Source of the DNA: Liolophura sinensis
Lineage: Eukaryota > Mollusca > Polyplacophora > Chitonida > Chitonidae
DNA: 64,000 nucleotides
Assembly (NCBI RefSeq): GCF_032854445.1
Contig: NC_088300.1
Span: forward strand, 37,414,458-37,478,457
Direction of reading: 5' to 3'
Shown piece by piece: positions 35,701 to 45,715 of this stretch. The stretch's first letter is position 1, and the number at the start of each line of letters is the position of its first letter. Made by a program: the position numbers and the translations under genes. The notes beneath the pieces were generated by a model. The model was not told where the DNA came from. It saw only the letters and a program-made list of their open reading frames with translations, and searched no databases.

Positions 35701-38700
35701 GGGGTGAAAATCAGTTATCCACCTTGTGAAGCATGATGGCCAGCAGGGCAATACCAGTGAGGTGAAAATCAGCTACCCACCTTGTGAAGGATAATAGCCA
35801 GGAAGACAATACCAGTGAGGTGAAAATCAGTTACCCACCTTGCGAAGCATAATAGTCAGGAAGACAATACCAGTGAGGTGAAAATCAGTTAGCCAGCTTG
35901 TAAAGCATAATGAGCAGGGAGGCAATGCCAGTGAGGTGAAAATCAGTTACCCACCTTGTGAAGCATGATGGCCAGCAAGACAATACCAGTGAGGTGAAAA
36001 TCAGCTACCCACCTTGTGAAGGATAATAGCCAGGAAAACAATACCAGTGAGGTGAAAATCAGTTACCCACCTTGTGAAGCATAATGGCCAGAAAGACAAT
36101 ACCAGTGAGGTGAAAATCAGTTACCTACCTTGTGAAGCATAATAGTCAGGAAGACAATACCAGTGAGGTGAAAATCAGTTACCCACCTTGTGAAGCATAA
36201 TGGCCAGAAAGACAATACCAGTGAGGTGAAAATCAGTTACCTACCTTGTGAAGCATAATGGCCAGAAAGACAATACCAGTGAGGTGAAAATCAGTTACCC
36301 ACCTTGTGAAGCATAATGGCCAGAAAGACAATACCAGTGAGGTGAAAATCAGTTACCCACCTTGTGAAGCATAATGAGCAGGGAGGCAATGCCAGTGAGG
36401 TGAAAATCAGTTACCCACCTTGTGAAGCATAATGGCCAGAAAGACAATACCAGTGAGGTGAAAATCAGTTACCCACCTTGTGAAGCATAATGGCCAGAAA
36501 GACAATACCAGTGACATGAGCCTCCGCTGTGGATACAGCAGCTCCCAGGGCCACGCCATCAGCTGTACAGACAACAAACACACCTTATATAATCTCAGCT
36601 TAGCTTCTTTTCAAGTTAGACACTCAATTTTCATGCTGAAGTGAAACGATTTTGGAATTAGCTACTCTACTGCAACAGGTCACATTTTCATACCCTTTTG
36701 GACACCCAAATTAAACCGAAAACAATGAAATTAAGATTAGATCAAAATTTTAGAAATATGTTTATACATATAAAAAATTATTTAATTTAATGCTAAAAAT
36801 CTGTGATTTAATCCTATATAATACGTAACCAATGTCTTTTGTTCGTATTTGCATAATTTGGCTTGAAGTTACATATGTTTTAACAATTACTTGTTCTTTT
36901 GCCCAAATTATGACTCAAAAGGCGCCCAAACTAAGAAGCCATATCTGACTAGCTGTCACTGTACTAGCACATGACACGTACTTTAAGTGCTAAATGTCCA
37001 CTGAGGCACGAGATGAAGCATTTGATATTTCCTCTTTGTAGCGGCAGAAATTTAGCAAAGCATTTCAGATTACATTTTACAGCAAAAAAACATAACTGAG
37101 AAGAACAAATCTTCACACAAGGACAATTCATGAGCATAAACAAGGTTTCACGATCAGAACTTTGTACCTTGTTAAGCAAATCCATATACCTACCTGCTGC
37201 ATGAACAACTAGTCCCAGGGTGGCTGTTATTTTATTTCTGTTTTGAACTGCTGGTTGACTTGGGGTCTCTGAATCAACTGTAGGACAGCAAGAAAAAAAA
37301 CCAAAAAAACAAAGTTGTATAGATTACCACCTATTCAAAATTCGTCTGAAAAATATATCACACTAATTTTTCAAAGGAATTCATTAAGAATTAAAGTATA
37401 TAAGTTTGTCATTTTGCCCAAGACACATTTTACTTCATTTCGAGCAAAGAGATATAAAGAAAAGTTTTTTTGTGAAGTTTGATTAATTTCGTATGAGAAA
37501 AACGTAATTTTCATTTCAGGTCCTTTATGTGCTTCTGAAAGTGTATTTTTATGTTCCAGATTTTAAGTGAAATACGGTAAGCTTAATAATAGTCAATGTT
37601 GAGGAAAACTTGTGGCCACTCACCTGTGGGTGCGTGGGAGTGGGACCCCCCACCAATCTGATCCACAAGTAACATGAAGATGAAGCCTACAACTAGAGCA
37701 ATGCCGATAGTTGTATGTGTGTCTATCCTACTGTGGGTGTGGGGATGATGATGAGCACTAGTGTCTTGTCCAGCCTCTCCCTGGGTCAGTTTTTCTGCTG
37801 TCATATGCTTGGACTCATCCTCATGGTGGTGTTCACCTTTTAAAAGAAACAGACTAATATATATGGCTGTACAATTTTCCACATGTTGGATAAAAAAACA
37901 TGTGCTTGTGTTATGATGGTGTAAGAACTGCCTTTGCCTAAATACATGTCATATCAATGTTAATCTTTTAATCAGTATTTTACTCCCTTCTTTCTTATAT
38001 TGTTACCTGTTTTTCGCCTAGTTCAAACATGATCAGTCCATACTGGGATTAGCTATGGCAACCCTCTGTCAATCAATCCATGCATGGACCAACATATAAA
38101 CCCTTCCAGACTTCATTCTAGAGAGTAAAATGTACAGTTAATAAACGGAAGTAGAACTTTAAAGCTAAGTGTCCAGAGTCTTTACTTGATGTCATCAACA
38201 CTTTGAAGACCAAAATCTTTGTTGATAAATGGCTGTCTAACAAGGGTCATACCAGAAATACAAGTACATATAATACAGTGAAGTTTGCCACTGCATTATT
38301 TAGTACACATAGTTTGTGTGATCTGGTAGGTCAATGTGGGCGATGGTGCTAACAATACACAAGGTGCTACTGAGGAATTATGGGAAATAATTTGTAGTCT
38401 GCATGGCATGGTCAGTGAGTACGGTCAGATTCATTAGAATGCATTGTGAAGCATTCTTCTAGAAACACAAATGTCCGATCAGGTATTGCTGAGACTGTAT
38501 GAACCAATCAATGTGGAGTGGGAGTACCAAGATGGGGGATCGTATAAAGAGAGCGTGGCACACCTCTCTCTTTTTATATACTTCTGGAAATACTAAAACA
38601 TGAAAGCAAATACATGTAAAATACACAGTGAATAAGCTACAACATTATGTTGTATCAACATTTTACACGCAAAATTTGGTCAATATTTTGATGGTTTATG

Positions 38701-41186
38701 TTTTTATCATGTTAACACCTCCACGTTGTGATTTAAACCCTTGACCTGAGATCACAGAGAGTATTAAGGTAAAATCTCTGTTTGATGTGAACAGTTTTCT
38801 GTGTGGTGATATTAATAGCCTACATTTTATGTATTGAGCCACTATTAAAGTCTGAATGCAGTGAAAAGTACAGCAATGTTACTGGCGACCAGTATTATGG
38901 TGGGAGGAATCCAGGCAGTGGCCCGGAGAAAAATGTCAACATTCTGGTGTTCATGTCATTCAATAAAAGTATGCATGTGTTATGCCCAATATCAAACTAA
39001 GTGTTGCACTAATGTTTGTGTACCATTGTACTGATCCAATTGTAAGAGAGTTGGTATGCAAGCAATTCCAAACATGGATGATGCCAAAGTTACATCTGGA
39101 CTGCATGTTTGCTGAACACAGATGGAGACCTACATAATGCACATGTATTTGTTAGGGCTATCATTAATAATATATCCATTGGGGGAATCTTGATTGATCC
39201 TCCAAAAAAAAGGCCTGGGATTCAATTTCTTTTTTATTATTACTTTTATCTCAGTGTTAATTTCATTAAAATCCCCATAGTTTCCCGAATCAGCCAGAAA
39301 AATACTTTCCTACCAACCAACATTTTTACCAACATTTTTTTATGCCATGGTCAGGTTACCGACGACAAAGAATGTGTACTTAAAATCTGTTATTTTTTGC
39401 TGGCTGACTCACCTTGATGGGAAGAATACATATTATGTACAGCCTCAGGTATTATGACAGCCAGAGATGTTCCCACGAGCAGTCCTGCACCCAAAACCGT
39501 CACCAACTTCAACTTTTCCTACAGCAAACAAGCCCCACAAATAATTCTTGGTTTCAGTGCAATTACATCTGTCTCACTTCCTATTTGATGATGCTAGCTT
39601 TGATTTTGGCATCATCTCTCAGAACTGTAATAATAACATTTATTATACAGCTACAAATTTGTGGCTAGATGACATAAGAATGTACTAATTCTTCAAGCAT
39701 CAAATAACATAGATGTAACCAGTTTGTAAGAGTTGCCAACAGAAAATCAGCAAATATCTCTTTAATTACATCAAAAATAGAAAAAATAAGAGGTGCAGCT
39801 TGATTGTTGTGAATTTTCTGAAAATTTACAAAGCAAGTCTTTGCAATTCAAATAACAACACGAAATACGTGAGTGACTGCTTGGGGTTTAACAGTGTACT
39901 TAACAATTTTTCAGTTGTATGACGATGAAGGAATCCTTAGAGTGCATGTAACGTGCCTCCTTGTTGCAGGACAGATTTCCACCACTCTTTTATCTAATGC
40001 TACATCATGGAAGCGCCTTACCGAAGGCAAGTAAGCCGCCCCGCCTGAGCCATTACACTGATACAGGTCAACCAGTTGTTGCACTATCCCCTTCATGCTG
40101 AACACCAAGCGAGGAAGTTACAACTCCCTCCTTAAAGGTCTTAGGTGTGACTCGACCCAGGAATGACCCTGGATCTACCCACTCCCGAAGTGGACACCTA
40201 CTGTGCTATCAGGGCAGGTACAAGAAGTGAGAGTCACAAACACAATCCCACAGCACTAGTGGATTTAACAGCTTTGTACTTGTATGTGTGTGTGCCGAAC
40301 TCAGTTGTTTGCTTTCCAAACCATAAATCTGATTGGCTCAGCATTATGGTGGGAGGAAACTTGGCAGAGCCCGGGGGAAACCCACGATCATCACCACATT
40401 GAAACTTACTACTTCCTGTCAACTGACATGGAAACCAGAAATCTGATCAAAATAGTTACAGTTTGAATAGGTACCAACTTTAACTCAGTATGAGCCTGCA
40501 TATGAACTATGAAATCCTTATCTGACACGGTTTTACTTTTACTGCGATCACGTCATTGCTGTTTTCAATGTTTTGCCGTGGAAACCAGAAGTTTGATAGA
40601 ATTAGTCCCCAGTTTGAATGGAAATCTCCATATGAACCTTCATACCAAATATGAAATTCTATCTGAAATGGTTTGACTTCTCTTACAATCATCTCGTTCA
40701 TGCCATCGGCACGGATAGACGGACAAATGTGATGACTTACTCCTTTGACTTCGGCCTAATATGCTCATGGGGTTAATGTTTTGTGTGACACTGCATCTTT
40801 AATGCTTACTGCTCTTAGAATTCTTCCTATAAGTATGATGTATTTTGTACCGAATTTGTAATGGCTTAGGTGGGGCAGCTTATTTGCCTAAGTCGTCTCA
40901 ATGAAGCAGCACTTGGTAACACAGCGGTGGAAATCCGTCCTGCAACAAGGAGGCACATTACATGTACATGCACTCTCGTGACTCCCTCATCGTCACATGA
41001 GTGAAATATTGTTAAGTATGACGTTAAACCTTAAGCACTTTCTCACTCATTCACAATATGTACATTAACCTGTCATAATTCTCTAATTACCTCGGAAAAG
41101 GTAAACGCTAGTGGGATAAGACCAGCCACATAACATCCTACTAGCATAGCCAGAGAGAGAATGATTACAGTCCACAATTCATCCAT
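32756..41186 (-). CDS. SLC39A9: Zinc transporter ZIP9, complete, seven coding exons
   Basis: Coding exons: 41091-41186, 39413-39518, 37624-37836, 37194-37277, 36477-36562, 34692-34826 and 32756-32980. All have GT-AG ends, and their phases join to 314 residues (human about 307). Zinc importer of the ZIP family; in vertebrates the homologue sits in Golgi and plasma membrane and is also reported as a membrane androgen receptor. Helix 1 is [15 protein letters not shown] and helix 2 [19 protein letters not shown] His-rich loop (residues 69-110, with HHH twice) precedes [20 protein letters not shown]. The metal site is HAAADG (H164, D168) and HKAPAAFG (H194). The last exon gives [20 protein letters not shown] and ends GHSH. 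The gene is head-to-head with ERH. Intron 5 begins with a minisatellite made of copies of its own exon/intron junction, so donor choice for exon 5 is uncertain: the copy next to the exon is assumed. Confidence 0.96.
33713..33728. repeat. Run of 16 G
   Basis: Uninterrupted G homopolymer in SLC39A9 intron 6, seen as C on the transcript strand. Confidence 0.9.
34192..34426 (-). mobile_element. Family 1 SINE in SLC39A9 intron 6
   Basis: Nearly complete with a small deletion in the GGGCTCTGCCCGG area. Perfect target duplication AGCCCAAATCAA at 34180-34191 and 34427-34438. Same strand as the host gene, 265 nt below exon 6. Confidence 0.95.
35208..36510 (-). repeat. 58-bp minisatellite built from the SLC39A9 exon 5 / intron 5 junction
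   Basis: About 23 tandem copies. Read on the gene strand, each 58-bp unit holds the last 32 nt of exon 5 (GTATTGTCTTTCTGGCCATT then ATGCTTCACAAG), then 26 nt of intron starting GTGGGTAACTGATTTTCACC. Most units keep an intact CAAG/GTGGGT donor. The copy touching the exon (36477) is the one used in the gene model. Copies become less alike away from the exon, and one unit near 35521 is a short partial. The array lies within intron 5 and overlaps the 3' end of exon 5. Confidence 0.95.
37837..39412. other. SLC39A9 intron 2
   Basis: No gene inside. It contains one scrap of family 1 SINE (38876-38935) and an AT-rich remainder. Confidence 0.6.
38876..38935 (-). mobile_element. Family 1 SINE body fragment
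   Basis: GGCGACCAGTATTATGGTGG then GGCAGTGGCCCGGAGAAAA. Both ends are missing. Confidence 0.7.
39868..40205 (-). mobile_element. Family 2 SINE in SLC39A9 intron 1
   Basis: Tail GAGTGACTGCTTGGGGTTTA at the left, then GGTCAACCAGTTGTTGCAC, the reversed B box TGACTCGACCCAGG, and the head near 40200. Same strand as the gene. Confidence 0.88.
40341..40395 (-). mobile_element. Family 1 SINE body fragment
   Basis: CAGCATTATGGTGGGAGG through GGCAGAGCCCGGGGGAAACC. No head or tail. Confidence 0.8.
40425..40735. repeat. Two diverged tandem copies ending in a GGACGG-like tract
   Basis: GGAAACCAGAAATCTGAT at 40430 is matched by GGAAACCAGAAGTTTGAT at about 40580. Both are followed by CAGTTTGAAT, CATATGAAC and a GACACGGTTT/GAAATGGTTT block. 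The second copy runs into GGCACGGATAGACGGACAAA. Confidence 0.65.
40868..41052 (+). mobile_element. Family 2 SINE, 3' half
   Basis: GGTGGGGCAGCTTATTTGCC, then AATGAAGCAGCACTTGG, then the tail ATTGTTAAGTATGACGTTAA. It ends 35-40 nt from the exon 1 donor of SLC39A9 (GT at 41089-41090). Confidence 0.85.
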
Positions 41187-41669
41187 TGTCGTACTCAGGT
41201 GCCCAAAGAAACTGTCAGATTTGTTTTGATGACGCTAATTTCCACAGATCACCTGTTTCAGTGTTTCTGATACTGCCAGTCGACCGGAAAAGCTACGGGC
41301 CGCTGCGCGTAATGCATGGTATAATTCTCAAGCTATGCCACATGTCCACAGATGCAACAGATAATCTTTCTGCCAGGTGATTCCTTTAGATCGGTAACGG
41401 CTTTCAATCAATCAATGGAAGCTTGATCAGTACGTGGCAGCTATGACAGTCGGCTTTCTTCTCACATTGTGTTTTGTTGATGGTGCGCACGCGCAAGCCA
41501 GGCTTACCATTACCACCAGATGGCGCTAATGTAAAAAGTCTCCACGCAGATATACTGCAGATGCGTCTTTAGCCAATAAGATAGATCTGCTGGAGAACAG
41601 ATTGCCATTTCAGTGTGTACAGCAGCAAGTGCGTTGAAGATCCATTCAGCGTCTTTTCAAAGTGTCAGA
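41187..41669. promoter_or_regulatory. Shared bidirectional promoter of SLC39A9 (-) and ERH (+)
   Basis: Only 483 bp separate the two start codons, so both transcription starts must lie here. Visible motifs: a perfect NRF-1-type palindrome TGCGCACGCGCA at 41484-41495 and a CTCF-like CCACCAGATGGCGC at 41513-41526. There is no obvious TATA box at a suitable place for ERH. This pattern is typical of paired housekeeping genes. Start sites are not visible in sequence. Confidence 0.8.
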
Positions 41670-44600
41670 ATGGTAATTTATGATTTTCGTTTATGTGTTA
41701 ATGTTATGTGAGTCATTGTGTAAAATTTGTAAATGTGCATAATAACCAGTTTGCCCTCATCGATAGAAATGTGAAGGGACAGAACTGTACAGAGTTGCGT
41801 GCGCCTATACCTGATAGCCTATCACAACAACAACAGTGTGAGAATCTCACATCCATGTGACTGATGTGGCGCTGCTAATAGAGACACTCTCCACCAACAC
41901 CACGAGAGCTTCCAGTATGCTAAACTCGGAATAGTGTAGGCAGATCCAGACTGCACAACTTGTAGGGAAATAACCCTCTAGTCCTATACCATATATCCCT
42001 GGATGATTACACTTCACTCACTTATATTTGTACAAGAGTTTGCACAGTCATGGATTGCTCCCACTCAATCCTAAAGGAGGCATCGTAAAATTTCATACAA
42101 CAATTACTAACCTTCCCAGCCTGTTCAGTCACTCCTTTGCATGCTGAGGTTTCTGGACTGCCAGATAGATAAAATCCCTAGCTGTGGATCATCTCAGAGG
42201 CAAATATCCATCCATCCATGTTACAGTAAGTTCAACTTCTCTGCTCGCTTGAACTACACAAAAGTGGCAGCCCATAATGTGCACCTTCAGGGCTCGTGGG
42301 CCACTTCGTTTGCAGTTGCGAGGCCTGGGAACCAGGATAACCATTGTACCTAGGTGGCTACTTTATACTTTATATTTGGCTGGCAGAGTATCGTAGCCAC
42401 AGGGGGAACCAATGGTAAACCATACACCGATTCATGCCTTGTCCGATAAGTCGTCTGGGAATCTGGGAAGTAGCATATGCGGGCGAGAAATTCTTTTTGT
42501 TGATAAAGTCAAATCTGTGTCTTTGTGTTGATAAACCCAAATCTGCGTCTAAATCCTGCTAGCACACCACACTGGCTGTTCAAGATACTGCCTAGCGTCA
42601 TGCACAGGTCAGCTTCCTGTTAATCATTTCCAGCTTGACAAGGGACCTTCACCAGACCGCTGGTTGGCACTGATTGACATGGACGTCAAGGAAAACATAA
42701 ATTCATTCAGCGGCCAAGTTCTATCCAAACTCAGAATATTAACTTTAAAAAGAAAACAAGACAAACTTATCAGAGACAAAATTATAACTTCTAAGAAGTT
42801 TGCCGATGGGCGCATATATGTTTTCCTCAACATCCATGTCGATTGGTCGGCTGGCGGTTTGGCAATTATTTACTGAAGGTCCCATGTCAAGCTGGGAAAT
42901 ATTGACATGCACGACTTTGGCTTTATCCCAGTATCCAATTAATATTGTGTTGGACAATATACCAGACGCATGTTGTTAAGAGGTAGGTGGTTTTCGAGCA
43001 GGAATAATATAACATGATGATATGATTCTGCCTCAAGCCAGGACAATAAAACATAGTCAAATTGTATACGAATAGTCAACTACAAACACTATAGCCCCAA
43101 AAGACTTCCTTTTCTTATATTGATTTACTTTTTTATGTGATTGGTGTTTTATGCTGTGTTCAAGAATATGTCACTTTCTACGACAGCGGCCAGCATTATG
43201 GTGGGAGGAAACCAGGCAGAGCCAGCGGAAAACCCATGACCGTCCGCAGGTTGCTGGCTGACCTTTCCACTTACGGTTTTCTTATATTGGCCTAGCGTCT
43301 TTGGAGTCTTGACGCTAACAGTATTAATTTTGTACTCAATGAAGGTCCAGGCCGATTCTCTTTGTTATTGAACAAGTCTCGTGCAAATAAAACATACCAC
43401 CTAAAGATGCTCCTCTGCCGTAGCCGCTGTGTTGAGCAGCTACATGTAGGTCTTCATGCAGGTCTACACGCATGTCCTGGAAGCCTTCATGGCTATAATA
43501 AATCTATCCTAAAGCCAGTAGGAGCATCTGGTGGTGGTGTGGTGGGTGTGGAAAGCAGGTCTTTAGGTTGGTGTATTTTATTTGCTCGAGACTTGTTCGA
43601 TAACAAAGAGAATCTGCCTCAATCTTCTTTGATTGATTTATTTATTTGATTGGTGTTTTAGGCCATACACAAGAATATTTCACTCATACGACGGTGGCCA
43701 GCATTATGGTGGGAGGAAACCGGGCACAGTTCGGGGGAAACCCACGACCATCCGCAGGTTGCTGGCAGACCTTCCCACTTACGGCCGGAGAGGAAGCCAG
43801 CATGAGCTGGACTTGAACTCACAGCGGCCGCATTGGTGAGAGGCCCCTGGGTCATTACGCTGCGCTAGCGCAATCTTCGTTGAGTACGAAATTAGTACTG
43901 TTAGCGTTGAGACTCCCTTAAGAAAAGGGAGTTGAGTCTTTTAGGGCTACAAACATTAGTATGTAACAGGTCATTCAGCGGAAACAGAGAAGTCACCAAA
44001 TATCAGGCTCTTCACCAATAAGGTCACATGCTTGAATCTAACTGTTCCTGTTTCGGCTGTGGCTTTAAGGGTGGTTGGGTGGGAAGGTCTGCCAGCAACC
44101 TGCAGATGGTCGTGGATTTTCCCCGGTTTCCTCCCACGATAATGCTGGTTGCTGTTGTATAAGTGAAATATTCTTGAGTACGGCGTAAAAATTCAATCAA
44201 ATAAATCAAGGGTGTTTGTGGGTGAGGAGTTTACCAAGTTTGTATTTCTGCTATTAAGGTATTATCTGTTCAACATTGCAGTCTCACACCATATTGCTCG
44301 TACAGCCGAACACCCGTCCGGAGACCAGAACCTACTCGGATTATGACTCTGTCACAGAGTGTCTGGAAGGTAAGTTTTCTCTGTTGACAGGCTTCATTGT
44401 ACCAGTAGCATGTTGAAGTTATCTTTGCAAGAAATGTCTGTGTGCTGTAACTGCTGTTTGATCATATCAGTGTGCTGGATGGTTTGTGCAATTCACAGAG
44501 ATAACCTGATTTTAGCACAGAGCAGCCAGCTGTTAAGTCCATGTGTAATCATGAATATGTAATGCTTATGTATGTAATAAAACCACTTGAATATGCTTTA

Positions 44601-45715
44601 TATTAGTTTATTGTGTCGGATGTTCACATTCTCAGATATTGTAATTCTTTACATTTACTCTCGTTACAGGGGTATGTAAGATCTATGAAGAACATTTAAA
44701 GAGGCTAAACCCAGATTGCCCCTCCATAACATATGACATCAGCCAGTTATTTGACTTCATTGACCAGCTCACAGACCTTTGCTGTTTGGTGTAAGTATCT
44801 ATGGTGTAAGAGTGCAGAGGATATTTTCTCCAACAGAATGAAAAGCATTTATTACAGTGCTTAGTGATGTGGACTGGCAACTCTGCTTAAATGTGGGGAA
44901 TTTTATTCTTTATAAAATTGAAAGGCCAATAATCTTTTCAAGGTGATTAGATTAAAACTTTTTTGTTAGGTTGATTTGATGTTTTTGTTTTTAATGTTTT
45001 GCAACAGTTTGTGGAGGTTCTTCAGAAAATGTGAATTGTGTAGGAATAGCGAGACCCAAAAAAAACAAATACAGTTATGAAATGGTTTCAACACTAACAC
45101 ATATAATCATGACCACTTTGGTGGCCTAATGGTTAGACAGTCGGCCTTGAAGCCAGGAGACCCCAGGATCAAACCTGGGTTGGGTCGTACCAAAGACTTT
45201 AAAAATGGCATTTGCTGCTGCCTTGCTTGGTGCTCAGGTTAGAGCAAGGAAACATGACTGATTCGATCAGTGTCAGTATAATGTGACTGGGCCGGGGGTG
45301 TCATGTGAAGTTTGGTGTCTTCGGCATGATACTTCAGTGGCAGTAGCACTTTGGCGGCATGGACTCTCTCCGTCACAAGAAGACACAGTATATGCACACA
45401 AACCTATAAAGACTCCTCGTCGTTTTGTGACTGCAAAAATTGTTAAGTACAACATTAAAGCCAAGCATACATACATCTGTGTAATCATCATTCAGAGCTG
45501 GTGGTTAGGCAGACAGTTCATCTGAAATTCATTTTAGGTGAAATAAGTAACTACTGTTAGTCTGTATATGTATAGCTGTGTAACTATTAGTGGCTGTTTT
45601 TTTTGTTAATTTGTCTAGATATCAGAAATCCCTTGGAACATATGTGCCCCATAACAAGGACTGGCTGAAAGAGAAAATCTACATCATGCTGAGGAAACAG
45701 GCAGGAAAAGTGTGA
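41670..45715 (+). CDS. ERH: Enhancer of rudimentary homolog, complete, four coding exons
   Basis: Coding exons: 41670-41672 (only the ATG), 44282-44369, 44670-44790 and 45619-45715. Donors are ATG/GTAATT, GAAG/GTAAGT and GGT/GTAAGT, and all acceptors are AG. The product is 102 residues (human 104): it starts [20 protein letters not shown], continues [15 protein letters not shown] and [19 protein letters not shown], and ends [18 protein letters not shown] is a small, very conserved nuclear protein that dimerises and works with RNA-processing and decay factors. The segment [15 protein letters not shown] is shifted relative to the vertebrate YRADTQTYQPYNKDW. A first exon that codes only for methionine is, as I recall, also the human arrangement. 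Intron 1 (2.6 kb) carries two inverted-repeat elements. Confidence 0.97.
41990..42145. repeat. Dispersed repeat, partner of 25845-26050
   Basis: TTGCTCCCACTCAATCC, AGGAGGCATCGTAAAATTTC and CAGCCTGTTCAGTCACTCC match the other site in the same order. In ERH intron 1. Confidence 0.6.
42625..42900. mobile_element. Imperfect inverted repeat, arms about 105 bp
   Basis: The arm at 42625-42727 matches the reverse complement of 42795-42900. Both contain CAGCTTGACA, GGGACCTTCA, TTGACATGG or TCGACATGG, and GAGGAAAACAT or AAGGAAAACAT in the same order. The spacer is about 67 bp. Weaker similarity runs outward to about 42600 and 42913. It looks like a foldback or MITE-type element, or an inverted duplication; no target duplication was confirmed. 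Confidence 0.7.
43126..43276 (-). mobile_element. Family 1 SINE, 3' half
   Basis: TTTATGTGATTGGTGTTTTA tail side, body GGCCAGCATTATGGTGGG, and stops at GACCTTTCCACTTACGG. Confidence 0.88.
43302..43917. mobile_element. Foldback element in ERH intron 1, split by a SINE
   Basis: The left arm at 43302-43413 pairs with a right arm in two pieces, 43521-43627 and 43871-43917. Shared blocks include GACGCTAACAGT, GTACTCAA, GATTCTCTTTGTTATTGAAC, AAGTCTCG and ACCTAAAGA. The loop is about 43414-43520. The right arm is interrupted by a 243-bp SINE. Confidence 0.85.
43628..43870 (-). mobile_element. Family 1 SINE nested in the foldback element
   Basis: Full 3' and body parts; the head stops at TACGCTGCGCTAGCG. 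Target duplication CAATCTTC at 43620-43627 and 43871-43878. Removing the SINE restores pairing with the left arm. Confidence 0.95.
44030..44207 (+). mobile_element. Family 1 SINE, 3' part with deletion
   Basis: GGGAAGGTCTGCCAGCAACC, a shortened GGGCTC region, AATGCTGGTTGCTG, and tail GAGTACGGCGTAAAAATTC plus AAAT. Ends about 75 nt before ERH exon 2. Confidence 0.88.
45110..45482 (+). mobile_element. Family 3 SINE, complete, in ERH intron 3
   Basis: tRNA-like head with A box TGGCCTAATGGTTAGAC and B box AGGATCAAACCTGG, a body unlike families 1 and 2, and the tail AAAATTGTTAAGTACAACAT followed by ACAT repeats. It is the most complete copy of this family in the window. Confidence 0.85.

Noticed and set aside
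35208-36476. Array of extra alternative coding exons in SLC39A9
   Set aside because: Units contain donors but no acceptors, are not a multiple of three and meet an in-frame TGA, so they cannot serve as cassette exons.
35208-36510. CRISPR-like array
   Set aside because: Units are contiguous without unique spacers and derive from the neighbouring exon; the genome is eukaryotic.
38500-38600. Possible LTR promoter (GTATAAAGAGAGCG)
   Set aside because: No matching second LTR, primer-binding site or retroviral-type coding sequence nearby.
43385-43630. 95-residue plus-strand frame in ERH intron 1
   Set aside because: Runs through the loop and arm of the foldback element.
45115-45190. tRNA gene in ERH intron 3
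   Set aside because: Again the head of a SINE; the same head recurs at 17700 and 29576 joined to SINE body sequence.
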